DNA of 64,000 nt from Holothuria scabra (GCA_037179385.1 CM074193.1:40766846-40830845), one strand, 5' to 3'. Numbered from the stretch's first letter, positions 46,401 through 54,722 are shown. The notes: generated from the letters alone by a model not told the origin. Made by a program: numbers and translations.

Positions 46401-48783
46401 TGTGTCGGGAGATAACCCTTTGCAGATAAACAACATGAAATTTATTTTACCAAATTTTATATTTTGATAGGCTTAATTGAGAGAAAGGGGGTGAGCTGCG
46501 TAAACCTATGGACGCTTTTGTTATTGAAATTCAGCTTACTATGTGCCTGTTACCAAGAAGCGTCCAAGTTTAAGCTCCACGATATATTTACAATTTAACA
46601 GCACTTGGACCACACGAAAAGTAAAACAACATTTATGGTGAAATTCAAGCACAATTCTGGTCATCTGTAGCCACATTTGGTCATACAAGACTCAAACTGT
46701 ATGTTCGGTTACCACTTGACCCATTTTGGGTCAAATTGACAGATTATGCAGTGTTATTCATCTCATTTTTATTTTTCAAACAAATTTAGAGAAATGACAT
46801 TACGAAATTACATCGTATTTGAAATAAACAGTTCTCCGATATGCAATTTTGGACGAAATTTTGATAGTTCATCTGTCAAATTCTAATAAATTCGATACAT
46901 AGATTTAATTTATTAACAATAGTAACCAAAACTTTAGAAAACGGTAAAAATTCTATTTTAGTAATAACGAGAACGAATCCCCCGAGATCGCCAGCTTCTC
47001 CTCAATATTTTTTCTGCATGAATCTGAAGGATATTTGATTCTAACTTTGCTACGATTTTTTCTGTGACCCTGTGGGAAAAGGAATTTTTTCGCAGCTTAA
47101 ATTAGTCAGCCATCAAGATTTATTTTTAATGGGTCATTTGTGTGCAAAGTCTTATGTTAATCTATCAAATAGTTGATACTGTATTTTACCGGTATGAAGA
47201 AGAGGTGTCCCATGTGATGTCTTTGGACGGTACACGACTGAAGTCAACATTGTATCGATAAACACGTTTCATTTGCGTCATCACGTGCAAGCACCATTTG
47301 AATATGCATGTATTGAACAGAGCCGGTTACAGCAGGTGTGGGTCCAATCTTTCCGCCGTTACATGTGTTTAAATATCCTTAAAATAAAACATTTTGTATC
47401 CCAATCCTCCTCTAAAAGAAAAATTTAACACACCCCCAGGACAGTGACTAATCAAACTATGGCCAGATAAATTGAATTTTTTCAGGTAGTTTACTTAAAT
47501 AGGTTTTAGAGAACTCGGTGTTCGTTGCCGTCTGGATACCCTGAGGCGCACGGTGGGATACATGAACCGAATTCAGCACAGGGCGTACTACGTTTGCTTG
47601 TATTAATGCAGTACGCGCACCTAACTATAAATCTACATGTCTATCACAACCAAACAAAATAGGCAACAGTCTCTTCCTTACTTTCAGGCGGATAAAAACG
47701 TTGCTTTTACACCGAAGGCAACTTAAATGAAGTCCACTGTGTCAAATTACAATTGATATCGCTTCCCATATTTCAAAAAAACTCAAGTGTTATGCACTAG
47801 TAGGTGCGGGAGGGTTTTTATCTCTACGACTTGAAGGATGCGTACGCGTATATAACTCCCAAATCGAATAACCGAACTCGCCTATACAGACGAATCCAAT
47901 CAGCGCATTTGTTTAGTGACTTAAGGCAGCCAATAGTGAGGTCCATCAGCCTCAAATTGTCTTCATTCAATGTCTGCATGGATTTCAAGCCCTCATATTC
48001 AGTAAAATTGAAGGAATCAATATACAATTTAGTGTACATCCATCCATGATACAGGTAAGCAAGGGATAAAAGATCAAAAGGTGAAAGACCCCAGTTATGG
48101 CCGACTGAAATCAGACCATCACTTGCTGTGCCGATTCGTCTATAAGGAGCATTTTTTTCATTGTGGATAAGTTGATGTTTAGGCCTACTGATACCAACAT
48201 AAAGGTTACTGGTTTTTAATCCCGTTTCTTCCTTAAAGCTTGTAACTGTCAGTATGAGTTTCGATTGAAGATTTGAATAAAGAGAATGAAATCAAGAAGG
48301 ACATATAGTGTTTTAGTGCAACACTCATATGTGGGCCGTCAGCTACTTCTTTAGCTAGCTACTAGATTTTGCCCCTAAAAAAGGGGCGGTGCTTGTGACG
48401 TAAGTGAATTCACTCGATACACTTTTTCGCGCACGCACTCACATTCACAATGTGCGCATTCATACCAGCGCACACACATGTTCACGTACTCGCACACAGG
48501 TATGTTCCTTTCTCTGTCTTGTACTCACCGTCATTGTCGTTATACAAAATGGCTATTTTTGTCCACTTATATTTAGTAACAATCTCCCTTACGACGTGGC
48601 TGATGTGACGAGCTGGGGGAGCGAATAGAATTGATCCATTATTTTCTGCGGCAACACTTAAATCCCACCTTGTATCAATATGAGGCACATTGTGTGAATT
48701 GCATATCGACCTCGCGGAAATAGCGCCCTCTGTTGAAGCTGGTCCAAATACGGCCACAACACCGTGTCTGATTAGGTTGCACA
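22197..48783 (-). CDS. Kainate-type ionotropic glutamate receptor gene (11 exons seen)
   Basis: Eleven minus-strand exons join without phase conflict into ~751 residues of a GluK-like receptor, a plasma-membrane cation channel opened by glutamate and acting as a tetramer. In order: ATD from a segment ending GVVAVFGP onward; S1 ([15 protein letters not shown]); agonist-site [12 protein letters not shown] with the conserved Arg of [13 protein letters not shown]1 ([20 protein letters not shown]); pore loop with [11 protein letters not shown]3 gate [16 protein letters not shown]2 with [10 protein letters not shown] (agonist Glu) and the Cys pair HCNN/DKCV; M4 ([18 protein letters not shown]). Exon lengths (5'-3'): 255, 173, 54, 141, 150, ~108, 114, 213, 561, 229, 257. 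The family call is firm. The subfamily (kainate over AMPA) rests on [17 protein letters not shown] and NIGGIFLVL. The first exon(s) and possibly a tail exon are not located. Confidence 0.95.
22701..23033 (+). repeat. Four-unit ~83-bp tandem array in last intron
   Basis: Units begin at about 22701, 22785, 22868 and 22951 with 'cccttaatgtgcacttggag' or close variants and continue 'gtagtggacac', 'ccattagagctcagctca', 'gagtgcatccagcgagagga'. Unit length is 83-84 bp and identity is high. The array lies in the intron between receptor exons j and k. No function is evident; the periodicity is a direct observation. Confidence 0.85.
23650..23955. mobile_element. ~306-bp hAT-like MITE with G/C-run ends
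   Basis: Left end CAGGCGCGGTTCTAGGGA; right end (inverse) CCATAGAACCACCCCTG. G-runs lie just inside each end. The interior holds 'agccgagcgccaccatcggt', the same motif found in the large hAT elements. The flanking 8-mers AAAGGAGC and CAAGGAGA agree at six positions, so the duplication is plausible but decayed. Confidence 0.65.
23995..24922. other. Intron j-k sequence; repeat shared with 26195-26340
   Basis: The block near 24010-24075 (aaatttcttttgtaaataac, ..gcgtaaaatggagtagccc) resembles 26205-26275 (aaatttcttttgtaaataaa, ..gtgaaatggtgtggcc). These may be two copies of one short repeat on either side of exon j. The 24084-24335 frame has no domain. Confidence 0.4.
24931..25159 (-). CDS. Receptor exon j: ligand-binding S2
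   Basis: The acceptor is gtttaacag|AAC and the donor CTCTAG|GTAAGT; phase 0 in, phase 1 out; 76 codons plus one base. Blocks: [76 protein letters not shown] contains the agonist-contact Glu. [10 protein letters not shown] has the first Cys of the S2 disulfide and a glycosylation site. GYGVGTP is invariant in the family. Confidence 0.96.
25160..26379. other. Intron i-j; hairpin and G-runs, no gene
   Basis: A G12 run near 25259 is followed by a second 'cacgcaatatgggggtgggg' block. A perfect 14-bp inverted repeat, TTTACGTGTGTTTA (25833-25846) and TAAACACACGTAAA (25862-25875), forms a strong hairpin. No other structure is recognised. Confidence 0.5.
26380..26940 (-). CDS. Receptor exon i: S1 end, M1, pore, M3, S2 start
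   Basis: The acceptor is cattcactacag|AAA and the donor TTCAAA|GTAAGT, phase 0, 187 codons. It starts [13 protein letters not shown], so the upstream boundary is the splice site and not an internal GTG. It carries the agonist-binding Arg ([14 protein letters not shown]), M1, the pore loop with genomic Gln at the Q/R site (LMQQGSE), and M3 with [16 protein letters not shown]2 then begins with [20 protein letters not shown] and ETFFK. The segment is one uninterrupted exon; vertebrate genes, as I recall, split it over several. PLT and GSS resemble AMPA receptors more than GluK1-3 at those agonist-contact positions. Confidence 0.97.
27007..27311 (-). mobile_element. TTAA MITE family A, young copy in intron h-i
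   Basis: TTAA at 27007-27010 and 27308-27311; 305 bp. It is nearly identical to the inner copy at 36113-36415 along its length ('cctagtttattgcttcatgg' versus 'cctattttattgcttcatgg'). These two form the youngest pair of the family in the window. Confidence 0.85.
27383..27852. mobile_element. TTAA MITE with CRE palindromic core, copy 2
   Basis: TTAA at both edges (27383-27386, 27849-27852). Ends: TTAAAGCCAAGGTAACATTA and the inverse of TTAAGGCCAGGTCACACTAC. The core is ttttatcggactatccgata with gatgtgacgtcacgg on its right. About 60 bp with an (AAAC)n run (27598-27618) interrupts the left half relative to copy 1. Confidence 0.8.
27853..29010. other. Intron h-i remainder; small hairpin at 28407-28472
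   Basis: A 66-bp hairpin: atctaaaagattggagttag (28408 on) pairs with ..gtcactaattccaaacgatt agat at its other end. It may be a tiny MITE. An A-run at 28014-28028 is also present. No exon is seen. Confidence 0.45.
29011..29223 (-). CDS. Receptor exon h: ligand-binding S1
   Basis: The acceptor is atttccag|GAA and the donor CAAAAG|GTACGT, phase 0, 71 codons. Blocks: [58 protein letters not shown]. The order PYVM / GFCIDLL / G-W-x-GxxxEL is that of the glutamate-binding S1 lobe. It reads directly into KADLAVAPL of the next exon. Confidence 0.95.
29224..30820. other. Intron g-h, no other gene
   Basis: The frame at 30456-30779 (107 codons, minus strand) lies in this intron directly after exon g but has no receptor homology and no recognisable domain. 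I treat it as intronic. Otherwise AT-rich sequence. Confidence 0.45.
30821..30934 (-). CDS. Receptor exon g: ATD-S1 linker
   Basis: The acceptor is tttacccacag|ATA and the donor CGG|GTAAGT, phase 0, 38 codons: [12 protein letters not shown].. ending ..[12 protein letters not shown]. It corresponds to the family's IGTWDP...NRSLIVTTIL linker leading into the first strand of the S1 ligand-binding half. The linker is richer in Thr/Pro/Ser than in vertebrates. Confidence 0.93.
31538..31645 (-). CDS. Receptor exon f: ATD to linker
   Basis: Encodes (TQ)[18 protein letters not shown] and [16 protein letters not shown]. GLTGxxxFD is the family's conserved motif. Two acceptors are possible, tagAG-like at TAG|ACC (start 31645, 108 bp) and CAG|TAT (start 31639, 102 bp). 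Both keep the frame, so the two residues Thr-Gln are optional. The donor CAG|GTACTC is weak but in the required phase. Confidence 0.88.
31646..32909. other. Intron e-f with SINE and (TCA)n-like tract
   Basis: Contains the SINE at 31954-32113 and, from about 32130 to 32400, an imperfect trinucleotide tract of tca/atc/gtc words on the plus strand (GAT/GAC/ATG-type on the gene strand). No further exon. Confidence 0.6.
31954..32113 (-). mobile_element. tRNA-Glu SINE, 5'-truncated copy in intron e-f
   Basis: The plus strand shows the inverted tail (gttagttggttagttagtta), then 'ccaaccaattggctcaagtc', 'gagccggccacggcc' and 'gttccgttttaaagtct'. The tRNA-like head is missing. It merges on the right into the TCA-rich tract. 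Confidence 0.8.
32910..33059 (-). CDS. Receptor exon e: ATD
   Basis: The acceptor is cctctctttcag|TCG and the donor CTGACG|GTATAT, phase 0 at both ends, 50 codons. It starts [20 protein letters not shown], where LMxDAVHVV is highly conserved in kainate receptors, and ends ..[14 protein letters not shown]. The Cys in [10 protein letters not shown] matches the family's second conserved ATD Cys region. Confidence 0.93.
35501..35572 (-). mobile_element. tRNA-Glu SINE, internally deleted fragment
   Basis: Reads gaagttttgccgctcagttt, ctaaccaatggg, then jumps to 'agtaggttacaagtttgggt ctttggtatgacccggcc', skipping the middle of the body. The head and tail are absent. Confidence 0.65.
36083..36690 (-). 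mobile_element. TTAA MITE family A inserted into another family A copy
   Basis: The outer copy begins gccataatcctctcaccccc at 36083 and stops at 36112. A complete inner copy occupies 36113-36415 (right edge TTAA at 36412-36415). The outer copy then resumes with 'ttctcctaacctacttactg' and ends near 36690 ('gggtgagaagttaacgccac'). Spliced together, the outer parts match an intact element. The left inner junction is TGTAA, a slightly altered TTAA. The inner copy is almost identical to 27007-27311. Confidence 0.8.
36800..36954. mobile_element. 155-bp element with 13-bp perfect TIRs
   Basis: CAGGCGCGGATCC (36800-36812) and GGATCCGCGCCTG (36942-36954) are perfect inverse repeats. A third copy of the end, caggcgcggatct, follows at 36963. 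The flanking bases do not give a clear duplication. It lies 65 bp from the donor of exon d. Confidence 0.65.
37020..37160 (-). CDS. Receptor exon d: ATD
   Basis: The acceptor is tattcag|GAT and the donor ATGATG|GTATGA, both phase 0. The 47 residues run [47 protein letters not shown]. They align with the ..DLFALDVEPYRYSGVNMT stretch of kainate receptors. There are two possible N-glycosylation sites (NMT, NRS). A MITE-like palindrome (36800-36954) lies 65 bp beyond the donor. Confidence 0.9.
38300..39480 (+). repeat. Degenerate repeat field, 'ctggtgacctcaaatgac' type
   Basis: Words recur every ~60-180 bp: 'cctctggtgacc', 'caaatgacattt', 'accaaaaacgatatggttct', 'tcctctcaatataac', 'tttatacaccaaatgtgaa', 'gatatcgtttttacaag'. 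The same words fill 44413-45310 in the same orientation. An open minus-strand frame (38304-38681) is only a by-product. Similar sequence is, from memory, common in deuterostome invertebrate genomes. Confidence 0.7.
39764..39890 (+). repeat. GACA/GATA simple-repeat tract
   Basis: Imperfect tetranucleotide tract: ggatggacaaacagacagac, gacagacagatagacg, agagagatacacagagagat, agacagactgacagac. It sits about 170 bp from the donor of micro-exon c. Confidence 0.85.
40063..40116 (-). CDS. Receptor exon c: 54-bp ATD micro-exon
   Basis: The acceptor is acattttcag|ATG and the donor TCTACA|GTAAGT. It encodes exactly 18 residues, [18 protein letters not shown], matching the family's ALGLMTEYYHYIFTT helix-strand. 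From memory, vertebrate kainate receptor genes also have a 54-bp exon here. The chance that this peptide occurs with both splice sites at the right place and phase is negligible. Confidence 0.92.
40353..40705. mobile_element. TTAA MITE with CRE core, diverged copy 3
   Basis: The left end gaggtaacactgctccgaac with ctcggatcgg matches the family. The core keeps paired TGACGTCA words (tcgtgacgtcacatca at 40513 and gtgacgtcactaaa at 40584) around a degraded hairpin. The right end is eroded. Confidence 0.65.
41560..43860 (+). repeat. 2.3-kb G-poor (C over G) block
   Basis: By eye the plus strand is unusually poor in G. Sample 60-base lines count 8 G/16 C (41941), 5 G/15 C (42241), 11 G/19 C (42781) and 4 G/18 C (43321). 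Flanking sequence does not show this. A-runs are frequent (41591, 41665, 43217, 43467). No gene or repeat family is recognised. This is a compositional observation only. Confidence 0.55.
44112..44149. repeat. Strong GC-rich hairpin
   Basis: TTAGTTGCGGTTGCCTGC pairs with GCAGGCACCGCAACTAA across a 3-base loop, with one bulged base. It lies at the edge of the G-poor block. It could be a MITE remnant or a cruciform-prone site; no terminator role is implied in a eukaryotic intron. Confidence 0.7.
44413..45310 (+). repeat. Degenerate repeat field, second block
   Basis: Same word set as 38300-39480: 'gacctttgtcccccacaaaa', 'ctctcaacatgataaatcta', 'attgctatcttgagacatcg', 'ctcaaatgatctttgatccc', 'gggttctccctcttaacatg'. 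Orientation is the same. The two blocks are separated by exon c and the G-poor block. Confidence 0.7.
45428..45458 (+). mobile_element. tRNA-Glu SINE tail fragment
   Basis: Only the last part: cgttaaaccccatctaacta followed by (actaa)n. It lies 90 bp from the donor of exon b. Confidence 0.6.
45548..45720 (-). CDS. Receptor exon b: ATD
   Basis: The acceptor is attttttcag|GA and the donor GATAAG|GTACGG. It contributes 57 full codons: [20 protein letters not shown], ..[15 protein letters not shown].., [17 protein letters not shown]. The block VIVDCHRD aligns with the family's V/I-IFDCS motif, including the conserved Cys. It ends in phase 0. Confidence 0.92.
45721..48528. other. Intron a-b, 2.8 kb
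   Basis: Mostly anonymous sequence. It contains the long unassigned open frame at 47824-48291 on the same strand as the receptor and GC/AC-rich CACACGCAC words at 48423-48498, next to the donor of exon a. Confidence 0.5.
47824..48291 (-). CDS. Unassigned 155-codon open frame in receptor intron a-b
   Basis: The frame is open from just after a TGA (upstream of 48291) to TAG (47824-47826), 155 sense codons. A good acceptor-like site (ctcatactgacag, AG at 48247-48246) lies within it. The peptide after that has balanced composition: [94 protein letters not shown] recognise no family, and it matches no part of the receptor. A frame this long is near what chance could give once in this window, and the opposite strand is also open over part of it. 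It could be a captured or alternative exon, a transposon gene fragment, or noise. Confidence 0.22.
   Translation of the reverse strand, partial: FHSLYSNLQSKLILTVTSFKEETGLKTSNLYVGISRPKHQLIHNEKNAPYRRIGTASDGLISVGHNWGLSPFDLLSLAYLYHGWMYTKLYIDSFNFTEYEGLKSMQTLNEDNLRLMDLTIGCLKSLNKCADWIRLYRRVRLFDLGVIYAYASFKS
48529..48783 (-). CDS. Receptor exon a: ATD lobe 1
   Basis: The acceptor is tctctttgcag|TG and the donor is GACG|GTGAGT. Its first codon needs one base from the missing upstream exon and it ends in phase 1. It encodes [14 protein letters not shown], then [20 protein letters not shown], then ..[13 protein letters not shown]. The VAxFGP and ICNxxxVPHIxTRW blocks are the classic start of the kainate-receptor ATD core. 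The last G joins GA of the next exon to give Gly ([12 protein letters not shown]), like the family's DDSTGLIRLQEL. Confidence 0.95.
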
Positions 48784-49463
48784 CTGCAAAGAGAAAATAA
48801 AAACATTAAGACAACTTGAAAAGAAAAGAGTTCCTGTATTTCCATATACTGGATGGATTTGTCACAGAGTATATTAGAATATATAGGCATGGTTATACTT
48901 TGATTCCCGGTCGAAATTGCATTTCTGAAATATGCTTCCACATCGACCCCTTGGAACTTGGATATAATTGTCGCGGGTACTTCAAAATTGAAAGCTGTAA
49001 TAAAGACTTACGTTTTCAACCTATAGTAAAACTCAATGGTTTTGTCTATTTATAGATTATTTAAATTATATTATTTGTAAAGTGTACGTGAATGACTTTG
49101 TCACTTCGGGCTGCATATTAAGTCTAATGTTTATATATAATAGTCCCTCCCCTTAAACTCTTCAGAGTCTGCTCGGATAGAAGGGATTTCATTAGTCCCC
49201 CTTTTTAAGCCTACAATATGTTTCCCACTGTTTCTGTCTGTCCATCCTTGCCGACGTGTATACAGGGCCAATGCGGACACAGAGGAACGAGATACAGAGA
49301 AATGTCTCATTCCTAAGATTAGTAAGTTGCTATAGCTGAGCATTTACTGATTTGCAGGGACATTAAAAACATTATGGTGAATGTCATCACCGAGAAAAGC
49401 TGTTTAAAGTCTACCCCTACCAAAGTTAAAAGCATTTTATTTCCGTTTGATAACATAAAATTT
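48784..49463. other. Upstream of exon a; missing first exons not seen
   Basis: The next receptor exon upstream should encode the signal peptide and roughly the first 80-100 ATD residues (an IGGIF-type strand and an AF..AV..IN helix). I find no such block on the minus strand between here and 64000. No other gene is evident in this stretch. Confidence 0.4.
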
Positions 49464-49767
49464 TTAAAGGGCCAAACATCTCATCCCAAACTACAATTTT
49501 GGTGCGGGGGTACCGAAATTCTCAACTGGCTCAGCGACTTAATTGACAGCTAATTCAAACAATGTAGAGTACCAAAGCATTTATTGCACAGCATGAACGG
49601 TACTGAGAGTGTTTTGATTGCATAAACTGAGTTTTTCTTTACTCACCTTGAAGCAAGAAACTGAGATTGTATCTGGATGAGCATGAATTTCAGACAATTG
49701 TGGGAGGGGCTTCAGTAAGAAAACTAGGAGAATTGGTACTCTTTGGGGTGAGAGAACTGGGCCTATT
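49464..49767 (+). mobile_element. TTAA MITE family A
   Basis: TTAA at 49464-49467, then AGGGCCAAACATCTCATCCC. Interior 'gcacagcatgaacggtactg', 'agacaattgtgggaggggct'; right end 'ctttggggtgagagaactgg gcctatta'. The right TTAA is mutated. Same orientation as 21355-21663. Confidence 0.8.
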
Positions 49768-50725
49768 ATGTTAGTGCTAATCTCGGATCCATGAGCGTCA
49801 ATACTGGGGACAAGTGCTGGCATGTATTAAACACCCAATGATTTATAATTTTACACCATAAAGTTTTGACGGAAGTGACCATGTCCTCCTCAGTGTACAT
49901 TCGAGTTAAGACTGATACTGCTCGTACTATCATATGATATGTAGCGTGCAGTGCTAACGTCAAATATACGATGTACTTACTCTACAGCTTACAAAGAATA
50001 AGTTAGAATGGTAAGAAGACGCACAGTTCTTCAAAGGGTGCATGGGCACCCCAGGGGTACTTCATGTGTGTGTACGTGTGCAGGATGGGCGTATCTCTCA
50101 ATGAATGGGTGTCTCATGCTGTGAGCGACTGCAGCTATTATTCAGTTATCGGCGTATGTGAGAACAGGAATCAGTGTTCTCGTACTATTCGATTAAGAAA
50201 AAAATGGGAACTGTTATGATGCACCCAAATCTCACACCCAACTAGCCGTTGAAAGTGTAGCACCGGGCATGACAAACGGACCGTTTCTTGAAAAACTGAA
50301 GAGGGTCACTATCTTAACTTGTGGTGTATTTACTATTAGGAAATATAAGGAGAATGTTGCCTTTTGGCACTCCTTCAGGCTACCACCCTAGCAAAGATGG
50401 TGGAAATTCCGGGTCAATTTCGATTCCATGACCTCCCATTCCGGGCCAATTGTGAATACAAGAGAAATCAGACTAGAGCCCGGAATTGAATGCTTGGGCG
50501 GTACAACTATATAATCCCCATATATAACAGAAGTGCTATACTAGTACTATTTTTGGACTTGAACTCGAGTCCTTGAACTTGGACTTAGACTCGGACTTGG
50601 AATCGAGCTTGTTGGACTCGACTTCAGCCCCGACCTAGGAAATGAATGTTTTCTCTTGGAAGAAATGCTAGAGACATGTCTTCACAATGAAAATAACTTT
50701 AATAACAGAATAGGTATCCGACAGG
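49768..50725. other. No gene; GACTTGGACTCG-type quasi-repeat
   Basis: At 50556-50634 there is an imperfect short tandem pattern (gacttgaactcgagtccttg, aacttggacttagactcgga, cttggaatcgagcttg). The rest is anonymous. Confidence 0.5.
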
Positions 50726-50733
50726 GACTAAAT

Positions 50734-51109
50734 CAGTGGTTCTCAAAGTGGTCCCTACCGTCCCCTGGAGGGCGTTGAAAAGTTTCAAGGGGACGCTGAG
50801 GAGTTTGCAAGCAATAGGGGGGCATTGGCATTGACTAGGGGGTCCCTGGAGGTTCTCATACATTCGTGCAATAAAGGAACCTAGGAGGTTGCAGAGTGGT
50901 TGACACAGACTGTCTTCTCGGAAAAAAAACTGACAAGAATTTACTCAATATAAAACTTATTTGGGTCATTTTGGTGCTGTTAATTGAAATTCGAAAGCTC
51001 AAAGTCAAAGACTTATATAAATATGATGGCATGTTGGGTGGGAGGGGGGCGTTGGATCAGTCATGGATGCCTTATGGGGCGGTATTTTGAGAAAGTTTGA
51101 GAACCACTG
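50734..51109. mobile_element. 376-bp hAT MITE with perfect 8-bp TSD
   Basis: TIRs CAGTGGTTCTCAAAGTGG and AGTTTGAGAACCACTG are inverse copies. GACTAAAT flanks both sides (50726-50733 and 51110-51117). CAGTGGTTCTCAA is a terminus well known from Charlie-type hAT elements. The interior has 'gggggtccctggaggttctc' and 'gttggatcagtcatggatgc' and no transposase. The short open frame within it is spurious. Confidence 0.9.
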
Positions 51110-51117
51110 GACTAAAT

Positions 51118-53236
51118 GATTCTTGGGTTTACAATGAAAAATAAACGAAGTTAATACTGAAAGTTTAAAACGTTACGGCCGGGAAGGCTAACGTTCACAG
51201 AGTGACGTGTTACCATGGTAACTAGGCCTATCTTCAACTTAGTGTTTGACCCTTACGAAAGGGTTTCCAATGCTCTGTGCATGTCTCTGGACAGCCACGA
51301 ACAGTGTCTAACACAGCGTCAATCAGCCAATGTAACTACATTAGTAGAGGCACGTTAGTGTTACTAGGACCTACAAGGAAGGGGGTCGTGACTCTCAATG
51401 AATGGGCACCTCTGTGATAATGCTCACATGTGCCCAATAAAGTAGTGACCCACGTTTCAAATTTTACACTTCGTCAAATATAAAAGCCCCGGGGATGCCA
51501 AGTTTCTTCCACTCAATTTATTTTGAAAGTTTTATCACTGAGTGTGAGGTACAAAGTTACAGTTATTATGAAGATTGATAGTAACTCGTGAGGTCATCTA
51601 AACATGCTATTTTACTAGAGCCCGGCGGCAACCTCTTCATACGATCTTACAAACTATCTTGAAACATCATTGTCTAGTGTGTTGTCTTATTCATAAGGCC
51701 AGTTACGCAGACATTTTTGCTAAAAACGTAAACGTTACGTCAGGCTGCAATTAATCAAGTTAAATAGAAAATTGAAATTCGAGATGGGCCTATGAAATTT
51801 CATATGATTCTACGTATTTTTAGTATGTATTACATGTTTTCAATTCATCTCCAAATCCGCAGGGAATTCCTTCAATTTACTAATTTATAGACATCTTTAA
51901 TACAAGACTAATACCAGCTTATAAATGTTCCAAATCAATACGATAAAATACTGGAATCTATTATTTTACTTCTTTCCTCTTTATTTATCAAAGAGGAAAT
52001 GTTATGAATCTTTTTATTCATCCTAAACATTCTTATGTTTTCTTATTTATCATACTTTCCAGTTTATTGCAGCCATTAATAAATTAACGAACATGTATAG
52101 CAACTGTTCAGGTAGGTTTTGTACGCATCTTTTTTACGGCAGTCGTTTTGGTAATACTCGAGAATCGTATTACTCAAAGAGCGTGCAAGCGCATCATCTT
52201 TGGAACTAATTCGTCATTTCCCAGTGTTCTCGAAGGCATTGACCTTATCATGTAGGCTTATGGAACGATTCCTTTAGTTTAATGTTCCTTCTGTTTTGTA
52301 TGAGATAAATAAAATGAGAAGAAATGCATAAGACTAAATTCTAAAGACTTGCGTCATATTTTGTTTCTCAAAAAGATCTTGACTTTCCTCTAATCACTGA
52401 GACGTTTCTCAATGACAACGTGACAAATAATTGTTTAATTGGTCTTTAATTATGAATGTGATTCGATGGAAATGCTTATTTATTATGAAAATGATTATAA
52501 ATGTTAATTTCATATAAAAGTATTCATAGATCATGAGACAAATTCTGTTGGAAACTGACAGTTCTTAATATGACTAATTACATAAATAGTAAGATAAGGA
52601 AAATGAAATAAACTTCAGCAATTTGAGGAGCTGGTAAAATAAGTCTTTGGGCTATGTTTGTCAATAGGTATTATTTGTCTTATTAGTTTTAGATATACTT
52701 GTTAATCCGCTCGTTATGCCAAAGTAAGACTCGATCACGTGATATGTTATGTCTTAAAATACTTCATCTGTCGTGATTAATCGCACAACTACCTGTACTT
52801 CAATCACTTTGTATTGTTAGATTAAATCATGAGGTAGAAGGGACCATGCATTAAGCTTTGAAATAAAATTTCAGCAGTCAATCAGGGCTACATTCACTTC
52901 TAATGATTTAATCTCAAATCATAAAATATTCTAATACGATTGAAGATATATCTCACTCTTTTCTTTGAGTTTGCAAATAAGTCAATTCATTAGGTCAAAT
53001 GTATTTGATAAGGACGTGCGCTATAACTGGGGTGTCACCAACCTCCAATCAGTAACGCAGGCGCAAGTAAGCATCGTCAAATAAAATTGCATTGCATAGC
53101 AAGTCGTAGGAGTAAAATCAAAACATGTTGCCATATACATATATACCGGTAAGTAATCACTTAAATTATTTTTACATTCACTATTACACATGATATCAAT
53201 ATGAAAATACATGAACTCGACAAAAGTTGAGCATTT
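51118..53236. other. No gene seen, 2.1 kb
   Basis: AT-rich sequence without a supported exon, RNA gene or complete repeat. 51951-52620 is especially AT-rich. Confidence 0.45.
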
Positions 53237-53480
53237 CAGTGTTATGACAAATTAGTCAACAAGTGCCTGAATTGACTAATCACGTAAGTCAACAACATTG
53301 ACTAATAGTATATTTAACCCATTTATATTAGTTTCTTACAAACATTAAGCCCCTTTGATTAATTCTTGACTGATATTTCTACGAAATTAGTCAAATATCG
53401 TCATAAACTATAGTCAAATATGAGTGACTAAAGTGTTCAGTCAATTCAGACACCACTTTACTAATACGTGTTTACAGTGT
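53237..53480. mobile_element. ~244-bp imperfect foldback element
   Basis: The left arm (cagtgttatgacaaattagt, caacaagtgcctgaattgac) pairs with the right arm, whose complement reads acactgtaaacacgtattag, taaagtggtgtctgaattga. About 45 bp pair imperfectly. The word 'gactaat/attagtc' recurs between the arms. No clear target duplication. Confidence 0.6.
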
Positions 53481-54722
53481 TTGCGATACTTGATTAATGA
53501 CTTTTTTTCTTTGCTCTTTGTCCCTGGTCAGCTGGTGTTATTGTCATGAATACCAAATTAACAAGGCTGCATTGTTTCAATTCTCCTTCAACTGTAAGAT
53601 TTACGAGACAGCTATCCTTAAAGGGAAATATTGTGTTTGTTTTATCGAAGAAATTCATATGTTTAAAAGCCAATATGCTATTTAATTGGACGGAATGGCA
53701 GATTGTTAAAAACTATATGCAACGGTAGCGTTAAAGGAATGCCTTTCTAACATATATGCCTTTCTAAGTTCAGCATGATCTGTCGCTCAACTATGATTTT
53801 TTTACCCAAACTTTTAAAACTTCAAGTGATGCAACTCTGCTGTAATTCATAATATTTTCATAAGCTGATACTGGGGGTTATTGTTGGTAACGAAGAGTTT
53901 GATGATTCCTCACCCAGGGCAGCACATTTTGGTTGATTTCGGTAGCATTTACTTTAGCCTGCATGTTTTAGACAAGAAATCCACCTATGTCTTCTTGAAG
54001 CTATCAATAGCTATGAAAAAACGGGACTTACGGAGAGGCTACCCACCGCCGGCGGGGCTAACCTATAAACACATGCAGGATTTCTCTCTGTTGCATTTTA
54101 CCCAAGCAAAAGCATAGTTATTACTAGGTGACTATGACTATAGGAAGTAGTATCTTGGTAAAATTAAACCCCTGTAGGTAATTTAACTCTATCGCTGCTA
54201 ACAATTTGTACAGATCTATGCTAACTCGAATTTATTTTTTATGTAAGCCTTTACATCTTAACTCCCGAAGTATATACACATCAGAAAGGATTAAAAATGA
54301 ATAAAGCACTTTTACGTCAGACCTAGCCGAGAGGGTTAAATGACTGGGAAGACTTGACGCGCATTTACTGGTTTTCATCGAGAGTATCTCCTGTGGGTGT
54401 ATAGATTTATCTCGTCTGTTAGAAAGATGAACGGTCGGGCGTATCTGGTCGACTAGATTCCATTCAAGTGCATGAACTGTGGATAGTAGAAAAGTCATTT
54501 ACTCAAGGCGAGGTCATCTAATGAACCTATTTCGCCAATTTGAGAATATTCTCCGCCGTCGGTAATTTTGCGCTGGTTTCAATAAAGAATATGGAAGTCG
54601 AAGGATCTAACTCGAAAATGACTTCTTCACCCTTCCCTCATTTGGGCTAGAGTGGTTTTTTGGGGAAACCTAGCAATGATAGTTCTGTTTGACTAAGTCG
54701 TTTGACATCTCCCTTGATTACT
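53481..54722. other. No gene seen
   Basis: Frames at 53497-53728, 53881-54117 and 54232-54498 are short, without domains or matching splice sites. There is a CCGCCGGCGGGG palindromic word at 54047-54057. Confidence 0.4.
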
